From UBA4658 sp002405485 (GTDB lineage Bacteria; Planctomycetota; Phycisphaerae; Phycisphaerales; UBA1924): a DNA stretch of 33,932 bases. This document shows positions 25,501 to 33,083 of the stretch, one piece after another. The stretch spans positions 1-33,932 of the forward strand of contig DAISGC010000040.1 of assembly GCA_036823255.1 (NCBI GenBank), given 5' to 3'. The position numbers and the translations under genes were made by a program. Within the stretch, counting starts at the first letter, position 1. Each line of letters starts with the position of its first letter. The notes under the pieces are model-generated. The model searched no databases. It was not told the origin of the DNA and worked only from the letters and a program-made list of their open reading frames with translations.

Positions 25501-26121
25501 CCGCTCGTCGGTCTTGAGCCTGAGCGCGTCGCGCAGGCCCTGCGTGAGCGGATCGGTCGAAAGCTCCCCGCCGGCGTTGCGGATCTTGTCCTCCAGCCCC
25601 TGGATCTCGACCGCAAGGGCATCGAACCGGGCACGCGCCTCGCGCACGGCGACGAAGTCCGAGGCCGCCTTGGTCAGCCGCTCAAGCCGGGACGCGTCCC
25701 CGCCGGCATATCGCTTGAGCTCCTCCCCGCGGGCCGGCTCGGGCAGAACCGCGATCCGCTCGAGATTGTCTCTGGTCAGCGTCGTCGTCGACACGCCCCG
25801 GAGCTTCTCCTCGAACGCCGCCTGAAGGGCCTTGACCTTCTCCGAGGGCAGCGGCATGGAGATCTCCAGCCGATTCGACCCCTGCGGGACGATCTGCAGG
25901 TCCAGCACGCCCTGCGGATCCAGACGCTCCTTGACGTTGGACAGCACCTTGCTCAGCGTGTCCGGAGGGTCGGTCGGTCGGATCTCGACCTGGTACACGA
26001 GCGTCACTCCGCCCGCGAGGTCTTTGCCGCGACGGAGTTTCGCCTCGGGCGGATAGATCGCCCAGATCGAAACCACGAGGCAGGCGATCAGGATCAGTGC
26101 GTTGCGGACAAGCGTGGACAT
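22531..26121 (-). CDS. secDF: SecD-SecF fusion, protein translocase subunit
   Basis: A Sec accessory subunit that uses the proton gradient to complete export on the periplasmic side. It is a single 1,196-residue chain carrying both SecD and SecF. The SecD half has helix 1 (7-24), RRGKDLAGGVTLVYQVE (the RRGxDLxGG motif), and the membrane core with Asp590 in AVDANVLVYERIREE. The SecF half begins near residue 700 with GTEFRGGTSA (736-745), and its core has Asp1083 in GYSLNDTIIIMDRIRELRG. Both halves are enlarged: SecD has an extra charged, probably coiled-coil segment (about 140-300), and the SecF periplasmic region between helices 1 and 2 is about 250 residues. The SecDF fusion is known in several phyla. 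It lies downstream of yajC and tgt. Confidence 0.95.
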   Translation of the reverse strand: MSTLVRNALILIACLVVSIWAIYPPEAKLRRGKDLAGGVTLVYQVEIRPTDPPDTLSKVLSNVKERLDPQGVLDLQIVPQGSNRLEISMPLPSEKVKALQAAFEEKLRGVSTTTLTRDNLERIAVLPEPARGEELKRYAGGDASRLERLTKAASDFVAVREARARFDALAVEIQGLEDKIRNAGGELSTDPLTQGLRDALRLKTDERAKLASDAAKVAINYEGSLSSALAIGLNPGDLRRALSLSDKDFRIRKKDGTVATLESPRKRALDEIFRRYPDQKPAIDEAIKSWGLYQAERRSLDDPEDVVRILRGSGVLDFRITVSPGEFINEGELRAQLREGGPRNVKSDEARFYKVNRIESWVETVEDMEAIKASPAAFFLQRNLIAEEYKGEFYILCWDKRGMRLTKDDGDTWEVSRAFPGNDQIGRPAIDFQMNPGGAEKLGELTGRHTGRAMAVLLDDQVYTAPTLQSRISSNGQISGNFPQAEIDYILRVLNAGSMAAKLSPEPISRSVIGPSLGADNLRMGMDAAVISFIAVGVFIIGYYFLYGAIAMVALVFNALLIVAAMALNHAAFTLPGIAGIILTFGQAVDANVLVYERIREEFRNGHDMRTAVRLGFHRAMSAIVDGNVTSLIVCVVLGLTGTQEIKGFALTLGIGTVTTLFAQLFFSRFIFTILVDKLRMRSASMLPMVGNNWLGNRLIPSIDWMGLRHVSYVVSIALMGVGVFFLFYKGENLLGTEFRGGTSATLVLKPDPSATVAPGQEPSRLTMKRPEVEDRVHAIAGTPGLEQFRFAEVIAVNPENDGFTSSTFTIKVLPLSAEDESDAPRVQKALIDAFADKLDVQPSLGFTDSGLPAERAPVFPVSSRTLANVIDRPGVTGEVSAFEGGAAVLLENISPAVSKSSMQVRLEGARAKADFADISGRTWELRVLSGSDNAVGSAVVLIRDPDIRPEDVRRWETEIRDREWEWIRTALTQTQTLAQVQSFSPAVAKTFQAQAWTATILSTLLIIIYIWVRFNSFRYSAAAIATTLHDCLVAIGFVALATVLYEASATKGFAGAVGILPFKIDLNVMAAILTTLGYSLNDTIIIMDRIRELRGKRPYASRQIINDAINQTISRTLITAGTTFIAVMVLYIFGGEGVRVFAYTMLIGLIIGTYSSIAVAAPLVWVRSADPHGNTPDSAGASRGTSDAPVPAQAA

Positions 26122-26273
26122 GCGCGGCTCGGTCAGAAGAACTCAAAGTCTGCGTGAGAACTCAGGGTCTGCGTTGAACGTCTTGGAACCGTGCGATCCG
26201 CCGCACAGGGGAGAGCTTCCATCGGCCGGATGCTCCCGATCACGCCAGTGGCGGACCGGCGGCGGTCGATCGG

Positions 26274-26753
26274 TCATCGCGAGGCGACGAGCTTGTCGGC
26301 GCCCGCCTTCACCTCGACCGAGGGCGGCTCGCCCGGCGACGCCGGTCCGGACTCCAGCACCTGCTGGATCGCGGCCTTGGTGAATCGGGCCTTGGCATTG
26401 GAGTGCTCATCGGTCCGCAGCACGACCTCATGGTCGCGCACCTGCTCGACGATGCCGATCTGGCCGCCGATGGTCAGGACCTTGTCCCCGCGCTTGAGCG
26501 CGGACATGAGCTGCTCACGCCGCTTCTTCTCGCGACGCTGGCCCATGATCTGGAAGAAGATCAGCACCACCATGAAGAGGGTGAGGGGGATCAGCAGCCC
26601 CATCATCCCGCCGCCGGGGGGCGGACCACCCGGGGTTGCGGGCGTCGTGCCGGGAGCGGTGGTGCCCGCCGGAGCCTGCGCGGGGGAAACCCCGCCGGAC
26701 ATGAGCTGGTCGCTGGCGGTCTGGGCGATCGTCAAGAGCATCGAATCGGTCAT
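26274..26753 (-). CDS. yajC: Preprotein translocase subunit YajC
   Basis: The small single-helix partner of SecDF. The 159-residue protein has an N-terminal extension of about 48 residues rich in Pro, Gly, Ala and Thr, then the membrane helix MMGLLIPLTLFMVVLIFFQI, the family motif QRREKKRREQLMSALKRGDKVLTIGGQIGIVEQV, and a variable tail. The N-terminal extension is longer than in E. coli (110 residues in total). AGGGA upstream of ATG 26753 is a fair ribosome site. It lies 46 bases after tgt and 152 bases before secDF, the classical tgt-yajC-secDF order. Confidence 0.93.
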   Translation of the reverse strand: MTDSMLLTIAQTASDQLMSGGVSPAQAPAGTTAPGTTPATPGGPPPGGGMMGLLIPLTLFMVVLIFFQIMGQRREKKRREQLMSALKRGDKVLTIGGQIGIVEQVRDHEVVLRTDEHSNAKARFTKAAIQQVLESGPASPGEPPSVEVKAGADKLVASR

Positions 26754-26799
26754 GAGCGAGGTTGTCCCTGCGGTAAGTGGGAATCACATCGGTGCGGTC

Positions 26800-28092
26800 T
26801 CAGCCGAGCACCCTCAATCCCGGAGCGGCGACCGGCCAGCGAATGGCAAACCCCTGCCAATCGCCGGACGGAATGGTGCGGCGGATGTCCGCCATCAACC
26901 GTTGGAAGTGCCGCAGGTTGTGCACGCTTACCAGGATCGGTCCGAGCATCTCCTCGGCGAAGAACAGATGGCGAATATAGGCGCGCGAGAAGGGTTCGGC
27001 CTTTGGTGAGGACCAGGGAAAACCCGATTCAGGCCCCGGCGAGCATGCTGGGCAGTCGCAACCCACCTCAATTGGGCGGTCATCTTCCGCAAACTTCGCG
27101 TTCCGAAGCCGGATCTGGCCCTGCGAGGTAAACGCATTCGCGTTTCGGCCATTGCGCGTCGGGAGGACGCAATCGAACATGTCCACCCCGCTGAGCACCG
27201 CGGCGAGCAAGTCGCGTTCGTAACCGACGCCCATGAGATACCGGGGCTTGTCCTCGGGCAAGAGCGGCGCGGTGTGCGCGACGACGCGGGCGATGTCTTC
27301 GGATTGCTCGCCGACGGCGACACCCCCGATGGCGTACCCGGGCAGCTCGACGCTTGCGACCCTGGATGCGCACCAGGAGCGTTCGTCGAGGTTGGTTCCT
27401 CCCTGCACGATGCCGAAGAGGGCCCGCTGCTCGTGCCCGCCGAGGGCGTGGTGATGGGCCTTGCACCGTTCCAGCCAACGGAGGGTGCGTTCGCTGGCGA
27501 GCTTGAGGCGTGCGGCGTGGTCGTAGGCGTGGGACCTCTTCTTGAGGTTGGGTCTTGTGGCGGACTGGGCCTGGGCGTCGCGCTGGGCGGCGATGCGCAG
27601 GCGGGTCTGGTTCACCGGACCGCTCTCAGGATCGACACTCGGCGGACAATCATCGAACGCCATGATGATGTCCGCACCGAGGGCGTTCTGCACCTCGATG
27701 GAGGACTCGGGCGTCATGGTGATCATCGAGCCGTCGACGATGGACTTAAAGGTGACGCCATCGTCGTCGACGCTGTTGATCCCGGCCATGGAGTAGGCCT
27801 GGTACCCGCCGGAATCGGTGAGCATGGGCCCGCCCCATCCGGTGAAGCGTTGCAGTCCGCCACGTCTGCGGATGAGCTCGGCGCCGGGGCGGAGGAGGAG
27901 GTGATAGGTGTTGCCGAGGATGATCTGGGCGCCCAGTTGAGCGACGATGCCGGGGAAAACACCCTTGACCGACCCGCGAGTGCCCACGGGCATGAAGGCG
28001 GGCGTGTCGAAGTCGCCGTGAGACGTCCTGACGCGTCCAAGGCGGGCGCGCGATCGCGCGTCGCGGGCGAGGATCTCCAGTTGCAGGGGCAT
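26800..28092 (-). CDS. tgt: tRNA-guanine transglycosylase
   Basis: Queuosine-pathway enzyme that exchanges G34 for preQ1 in tRNAs with GUN anticodons, including the tRNA-Asp(GTC) encoded in this window. From ATG 28092 it has 430 residues. MLTDSGGYQAYS holds the general acid Asp93. GVDMFDCVLPTRNGRNANAF holds the predicted nucleophile Asp307. Cys345, Cys347 and Cys350 (CDCPAC) with His391 (SVHNL) form the zinc site. GIVQGGTN and YAIGGVAVGE are further signatures. The zinc loop between Cys350 and SRAYI is 18 residues, against 3 in the Zymomonas enzyme. The open frame upstream of 28092 overlaps the preceding gene and is not used. It follows the pseudo-ATPase gene by 20 bases, so both are probably on one transcript. 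Confidence 0.95.
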   Translation of the reverse strand: MPLQLEILARDARSRARLGRVRTSHGDFDTPAFMPVGTRGSVKGVFPGIVAQLGAQIILGNTYHLLLRPGAELIRRRGGLQRFTGWGGPMLTDSGGYQAYSMAGINSVDDDGVTFKSIVDGSMITMTPESSIEVQNALGADIIMAFDDCPPSVDPESGPVNQTRLRIAAQRDAQAQSATRPNLKKRSHAYDHAARLKLASERTLRWLERCKAHHHALGGHEQRALFGIVQGGTNLDERSWCASRVASVELPGYAIGGVAVGEQSEDIARVVAHTAPLLPEDKPRYLMGVGYERDLLAAVLSGVDMFDCVLPTRNGRNANAFTSQGQIRLRNAKFAEDDRPIEVGCDCPACSPGPESGFPWSSPKAEPFSRAYIRHLFFAEEMLGPILVSVHNLRHFQRLMADIRRTIPSGDWQGFAIRWPVAAPGLRVLG

Positions 28093-28112
28093 CGCTCTGT
28101 CGTGGGCGCTGC

Positions 28113-31100
28113 TCAGCGGACCTCGATCATGGGCGCGAACTCGGCGATCACGCGATCGCCGATCCCGAACTCCTTGACGCGGACACCCTTGCTGACGACG
28201 AAGATGAGCGTGAGCTTCTGATCGGGCTGGCTGCGGGAGAGGGTCGGCATCTCGTGATCGGTGAGCGACTGGATGGGCGCTCCGGGGTTGAAATAGATCC
28301 ACGTTTCGCCGGTCTTCTGGTAGACATAGCCCGCTGGGGAGTAGGTCACACCGAGGTTGTCCATGAGGAAGGGTCGGCCGCTGGCGCCGGCGGCGGCGGT
28401 GACGAGGAAGCCGAACTGGTTGTTCGTGCCGTCGACAACGACCTGGACGATCTGCGTGTCGTCGCCCACGGAGAACTGGTTGACCTGGAGCTGAGGGGCG
28501 GTGCCGAAGGCGGCGGTGTCTTCCTTGCCGAACTTGCTCAGGGCTCCGCCGTTGATGCGGCGCTGGTCGTCGATCTCGAGACTCTTGCGGATGTCCTTCT
28601 GGAGAATGAGGTTGTAGGGGAGGCGATTGGTGACGCGGATGGCCACCTCCGGAGCGGCGGGGTCGTACCGGATCCGGACCATCGAAGAACGATCGAACTT
28701 GGTCTGGTCGGTCATCGCGGTGATGGAGCCGCTGGTGATCTGAGCGTCGCGCTGCGCGACGCTGGTGAACTTCTGGGGCTCCGAGTTGGTCATGTCCACG
28801 CGGACGCCCTTGACATACAGGGCCACCGGCTTGGAGCCCTTGGGGACGAGGAACTCGAAGGCCATCGGGGCGTCGTCGCGGCCGCCAACGGAGGAGATGA
28901 ACACCCGCGGCGCATCGAACCGCCAGCGTCCGAGCGTGAGCTTGTCGCCCGCCGCCTGGGAGACCATGGCGTAGGGGTGCACGGCGATGGTCGAGAACTC
29001 GTCGTTGGGGTTGGGCTGGACGATGAGCCGCATCTGCGCGGTGCCGACGACGATGCGCCCGGTCTCCTCTCGCGCTCCTGCGCCGAAGCGGACGATGACG
29101 CCGAGCAGATCCCGGTCCGCGCCGGTCACCGACGAACCGTCGACCGAGTTGACGGTCTGCTTGCGGGCCGGATCGAAGGTGTCGGAGAAGAGCTGGTTGG
29201 CATCGCCCGCGGGCGTCACGCGATAGGACCCCTTCACCTCGAACGCGCCGGGGGGAATGGTGTTCTTGCTCTTGCCCTCTTCATAGTTCATCCGGAGCAT
29301 CCAGTGCTCGTCTGCGAGTTCCGGGCGGAGGCGGCCGAGGCTCGTTCCGCCGGGCGGCAGGAGCGAGGTGTTGGAGAGCGTGGAGTAGAACCAGGCGGTG
29401 AGCCGGTCGGCGGGATAGAGCAGCCCTCCCTTGCGCACCACCGATCCATTGGGCTCGAAGTCGATGGCCTGGAATCCGGCGATCTGCGTCTCCAGCCGCG
29501 TGTAGCCGACGCTCATGAGCAGGATTCCGGCGGTGAGCGTGCCGGAGACCGCGCCAAACAGCAGCCCGCCGACGACGTTCACGGCCTGATCAAAGTCCAG
29601 GTTGAACGGGACGAGCTTGTCGCACGCGACTCGGAGCGCAAGCAGGATCACCGCGAACGGCCCGCCCAGGGCCAGGCCCCATCCGAGGTCCTGCAGCACG
29701 GCGGAGTCCGTGCCGGAGAGCATCGCGACGGCGATCGGCTCCCAGAACGCAAAGGCGAGCGCACCGGCGACGATCACGCACAACATGTGCAGGAACGAAC
29801 TGAACACGCCACGCGACGACCAGATGTACGCGATGGCTCCGACAACGGCGATGACGATCAGACTGAGGACCATGGGAGATTTCCGGGAATGCTGGAGTTC
29901 GGCGGGCTGGGGGATCGTGCGGTAGATCAGGTGTTGGAGGTCGACGCGGGGTCTGGCCTTGGCCTGAGCTGGCGGAGACGGGGGCTTGGTTGCCGCCGCA
30001 GTGGACGGTGCGGAGGGGGCCGGAGACGCGCCGCCCTGCCCTCCTTCGGTGGTGACGCGCATGACCTCTTCGACGCTCGTGGAGCCATCGACGGCCTTGC
30101 GAAGGGCGACAGCCTGGAGCGTGGGCACGGCCCGCTTGCGGATCGCGGCCCGCAGCCCGGAGAGGTTGCCCTGCACGATCAGATCGCGATCTTCCTTGGT
30201 GAGCTTGAAGACCTCGAACACGCCCTCCTGCCCGTAGTAGCCGTGGCCCTGGCACATCGGGCAGATCTCCGGCTTGTTCTTGATGAGCACCTGCCCGCCC
30301 TTCTTGAAGAGCGTCTGGACCTTGCCCTCAGGGATGCCCAGCTTCTTGAGCATGTCCGGGGCCGGCGGATAGGCGACGCGGCAGTTCGTGCAGAGCTTTC
30401 TGACGAGCTTGCCGCAGACGATTCCGTGCAGCGCCTCTCCTGCCACGCGCTGGTCGCCGACGGCCTTGACCCAGGCCTGGATCGCCGTCATCGGGTCGGA
30501 AGCGTTGAAGCTCAGATAGGTCCGCACGCGTTCGTGATCGGCCTTGGAGATCTCCTTGGCGGTGGCGGGATCGGGCATCTCGCTCACGCCCACGACCTGC
30601 GGGTCGCGACGGAGGATGGATCGCACGAGCGTGCTGAACTCCGGCCCGGTGGAGCCGGCGGGGGCGGGCTGGCCCTCGGCGGCGGAGTCAAACTTGTTAA
30701 TGCGCACGCCCTCGAGCGGGGCCTGCGGATCCACCTCGACGGTCTGGACGTTGTTGATGTACGCATCGTGCTGCCGAACGAGCGTGTAGAGCATGGTCGT
30801 GCGTCCACCATCGCGCGGCGCGACCACCAGCACCACGCCCTTGCCCTCGTCCACGATCTCCTTGAGCTCCTTGGTCTGCTGCTCGATGAGACCGAGGTCG
30901 GCGAGCTTGCGGGTCACGGCCTGCTCGGGATCGATCAGAATCGTCAGCCGCATGCCGCCCTGCGCGCCGATGCTCGTGACGCGGAGCACGTGCCTGTTGG
31001 CGGCGGTGCCGGCATCCTCGGCGGCGCACAGCCCCTGGAGCTTGCGCCGGCGATCCGCCAGATCCAGCCCGCACGCGTTCTTGAAGAAGTCCATCAGCCG

Positions 31101-31796
31101 ACCGGCGGCCTGCGCGGGCACGGTCTCGATCGGATGCAGCACCCCGTCGATCATGAACTTGACCGCATACGACCCATCCGCCCCGCCCGGGGTGATCTCG
31201 ATCTGGCTGGCCCGCGACCTCAGGGCCTTGAGATACATGGTCTCGGCGGCGACACGCAGCTCCATCTCCGGCGTCTCGGGCTGCGGAACCTCCACGGTCT
31301 TGTTGAACTTGCCCGCCGCGTCGGCGCCCTTGATCGCAAGCTTGATCTGGGCCGGGCCCTTGGCGGCCTTGGCCTTGTTCTTGCTCGCGTCGCGCTTGAA
31401 GAATGTCTGCAGCGTGATCCGCCGACTCTCGGGGACCTTCTCGTCCTTGTTCGCGATGAGCGGATAGATGAAGCCGTCGGCCAGGAGCAGCACGATCCCG
31501 ATGCCCCAGCCGAGCCAGAACCCGCCCTCTGCACCGGGCATCAGCAGCCCCGCAAAGAGCATGACCCCAAGGGCCAGGGCGGCGATCCCCAGGTGCACCA
31601 TGTTCCACGTGCGGCGAGGAAGGAAGTGCTGGGCCGCGTGCTTGTCATAGACCTTGGACACCACCCACGCCCACACCACCAGCGGCATGAGCACGAGCAC
31701 GGGCGTGTAGAAGCTCACGAGAAACGCGCTGTCGACCGCGAGCACGAGGCCTGGCAGGGAGACAGTTTCCAGCAACGACGGGGTATCTGGCATCAT
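28113..31796 (-). CDS. Membrane-anchored degenerate GspE/PilB-like domain fused to a CvpA-like domain and a large unknown C-terminus
   Basis: A 1,227-residue chain from ATG 31796; no good ribosome site decides between this, ATG 31793 and ATG 31871. In order: three membrane helices (about 25-45, 66-86, 93-115); a domain at about 180-580 that follows PilB/GspE but has lost its catalysis; a Pro/Ala/Ser linker (about 582-640); a CvpA-like membrane domain at 642-765 (MVLSLIVIAVVGAIAYIWSS...); and about 460 residues of unrecognised, probably beta-rich sequence. In the ATPase-like part Walker A reads APRDGGRTT (326-334), the Asp box VEVDPQAP, Walker B VVGVSEMPD, and the His box YLSFNASDP, yet the zinc cysteines 469, 472, 512 and 515 remain. 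The frame is continuous from one end to the other. It precedes tgt by 20 bases. The function is unknown; a scaffolding role in a membrane complex is a guess. Confidence 0.8.
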   Translation of the reverse strand: MMPDTPSLLETVSLPGLVLAVDSAFLVSFYTPVLVLMPLVVWAWVVSKVYDKHAAQHFLPRRTWNMVHLGIAALALGVMLFAGLLMPGAEGGFWLGWGIGIVLLLADGFIYPLIANKDEKVPESRRITLQTFFKRDASKNKAKAAKGPAQIKLAIKGADAAGKFNKTVEVPQPETPEMELRVAAETMYLKALRSRASQIEITPGGADGSYAVKFMIDGVLHPIETVPAQAAGRLMDFFKNACGLDLADRRRKLQGLCAAEDAGTAANRHVLRVTSIGAQGGMRLTILIDPEQAVTRKLADLGLIEQQTKELKEIVDEGKGVVLVVAPRDGGRTTMLYTLVRQHDAYINNVQTVEVDPQAPLEGVRINKFDSAAEGQPAPAGSTGPEFSTLVRSILRRDPQVVGVSEMPDPATAKEISKADHERVRTYLSFNASDPMTAIQAWVKAVGDQRVAGEALHGIVCGKLVRKLCTNCRVAYPPAPDMLKKLGIPEGKVQTLFKKGGQVLIKNKPEICPMCQGHGYYGQEGVFEVFKLTKEDRDLIVQGNLSGLRAAIRKRAVPTLQAVALRKAVDGSTSVEEVMRVTTEGGQGGASPAPSAPSTAAATKPPSPPAQAKARPRVDLQHLIYRTIPQPAELQHSRKSPMVLSLIVIAVVGAIAYIWSSRGVFSSFLHMLCVIVAGALAFAFWEPIAVAMLSGTDSAVLQDLGWGLALGGPFAVILLALRVACDKLVPFNLDFDQAVNVVGGLLFGAVSGTLTAGILLMSVGYTRLETQIAGFQAIDFEPNGSVVRKGGLLYPADRLTAWFYSTLSNTSLLPPGGTSLGRLRPELADEHWMLRMNYEEGKSKNTIPPGAFEVKGSYRVTPAGDANQLFSDTFDPARKQTVNSVDGSSVTGADRDLLGVIVRFGAGAREETGRIVVGTAQMRLIVQPNPNDEFSTIAVHPYAMVSQAAGDKLTLGRWRFDAPRVFISSVGGRDDAPMAFEFLVPKGSKPVALYVKGVRVDMTNSEPQKFTSVAQRDAQITSGSITAMTDQTKFDRSSMVRIRYDPAAPEVAIRVTNRLPYNLILQKDIRKSLEIDDQRRINGGALSKFGKEDTAAFGTAPQLQVNQFSVGDDTQIVQVVVDGTNNQFGFLVTAAAGASGRPFLMDNLGVTYSPAGYVYQKTGETWIYFNPGAPIQSLTDHEMPTLSRSQPDQKLTLIFVVSKGVRVKEFGIGDRVIAEFAPMIEVR

Positions 31797-32071
31797 GAGT
31801 GCGTCCACGGCAAGAAGCGGCCGGCACACGCCCGAACCGAAGTCGGAACGGAGCGTCCGAAGCACAGCCATCGCCAAGGCCGGAAGTCCGACCTTGCGAC
31901 CACCCCACCCCCGGGGAAAGGTCCTGCCCGCAGGCCCCGAAGTCGGAAGCCGCCGGCAGGATCGACAGGGTACCCGCCAACCCCGAATCGTGCGCGAGGG
32001 CGGGGTTCGTTCGTGGTCTATACGGCGGATCCTCCGGACGGATCGTTCCACGGCGCTTCTACGATCCCGGC

Positions 32072-33013
32072 ATGTCCGATCGCGTGCGCATCACCGAAGT
32101 CGGCCCGCGCGACGGGTTGCAGAACGAGTCAGGGGTCATCCCTACGGAAAGCAAGATTCGTCTCGTCGAACTCTGCGCCCGGTCCGGCGTGGACGAAGTC
32201 GAGGTGACGAGTTTCGTCTCGCCCAAGTGGGTGCCCCAGCTCGGAGACGGGTCGGACGTGCTCCGCGGCAGCATGCACGCCCGGAACCAGGCACGCCGCC
32301 GCGATCGCGTGGCGTTCTCGGCTCTGGTGCCCAACGACCGGGGCATGGCATCCCTGAAAACCCTGATGGACCAGCTTGGCACGCTCCCGGTGGACAAGGT
32401 CAGCGTCTTCACCGCAGCGAGCGAGACGTTCAATCGCACGAACACCAACGCCACCGTCGCCGAGTCCATTCAGCGATTTCAGCCGGTGGTTTCGGAGGCT
32501 CGACGACTCGGCCTTCGAGTCCGCGGCTATGTCTCGTGTGTCGTGGCCTGTCCGTTCGAAGGGGCCATTGCTCCGGATCGGGTCTGCGAAGTCGCCCGGA
32601 TGCTCGTGGACGTCGGTGTCGATGAGATCGACCTGGGCGACACCATCGGCGCGGGAAGGCCAGAGTCGATTGGGGCGCTGCTCTTGTCCGTGCGCGACGC
32701 GCTCGGGCGAGAGTGGTGGACGCCCGAGCGCATGGCCCTGCATCTGCACGACACCTTCGGACGCGCCGAGGCGTGCGTGCGGACCGGGCTTGACCTCGGG
32801 GTGCGGTCGTTCGACGGGTCGGTCGCGGGTCTTGGCGGTTGTCCATATGCGTCAACCCCTGAACGACGAGCCCCGGGCAACATCTCGACCGAAACGCTGG
32901 TGCGAACGATCCGCGACGCGGGCCTGACCACCGGGGTCGACGAGGATGCGCTCGGTGAAGCCGCCGCGTACGCGCGATCGATCGTCGCGAAGTCCAGGTC
33001 CCAGGTGTCGTAG
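32072..33013 (+). CDS. Hydroxymethylglutaryl-CoA lyase
   Basis: Cleaves 3-hydroxy-3-methylglutaryl-CoA to acetyl-CoA and acetoacetate, the last step of leucine degradation. ATG 32072 gives 313 residues and a normal N-terminus, VRITEVGPRDGLQNE, with the Arg-Asp pair that contacts substrate. VTSFVSPKWVPQLGD follows. GDTIGAG and MALHLHDTFGRA provide metal ligands (HxH). SVAGLGGCPYASTPERRAPGNISTE is the lyase signature including the active-site Cys in GGCPYA. Two extra residues occur in the usually short GCPYA-GATGN segment (STPERRAPGN). An open frame further upstream is not used. The next gene, 70 bases away, is a crotonase-fold enzyme, fitting acyl-CoA catabolism. Confidence 0.93.
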   Translation: MSDRVRITEVGPRDGLQNESGVIPTESKIRLVELCARSGVDEVEVTSFVSPKWVPQLGDGSDVLRGSMHARNQARRRDRVAFSALVPNDRGMASLKTLMDQLGTLPVDKVSVFTAASETFNRTNTNATVAESIQRFQPVVSEARRLGLRVRGYVSCVVACPFEGAIAPDRVCEVARMLVDVGVDEIDLGDTIGAGRPESIGALLLSVRDALGREWWTPERMALHLHDTFGRAEACVRTGLDLGVRSFDGSVAGLGGCPYASTPERRAPGNISTETLVRTIRDAGLTTGVDEDALGEAAAYARSIVAKSRSQVS

Positions 33014-33083
33014 AGTTGTTTCCCACAACAGGGTTCGTGCGTCTCTCCATCGTTCCGTCACACGCATTGACCGTGACCGTCTC

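Noticed and set aside
23788..26157. 789-codon plus-strand frame opposite secDF
   Set aside because: Antisense shadow of secDF; arginine- and histidine-rich, no domain, no ribosome site.
28254..32207. Very long plus-strand open frame (over 1,300 codons) opposite the pseudo-ATPase/CvpA gene
   Set aside because: Composition is His/Arg/Gly-rich without domains. It is the antisense shadow of a GC-rich gene whose minus-strand product has recognisable membrane and ATPase-like domains.
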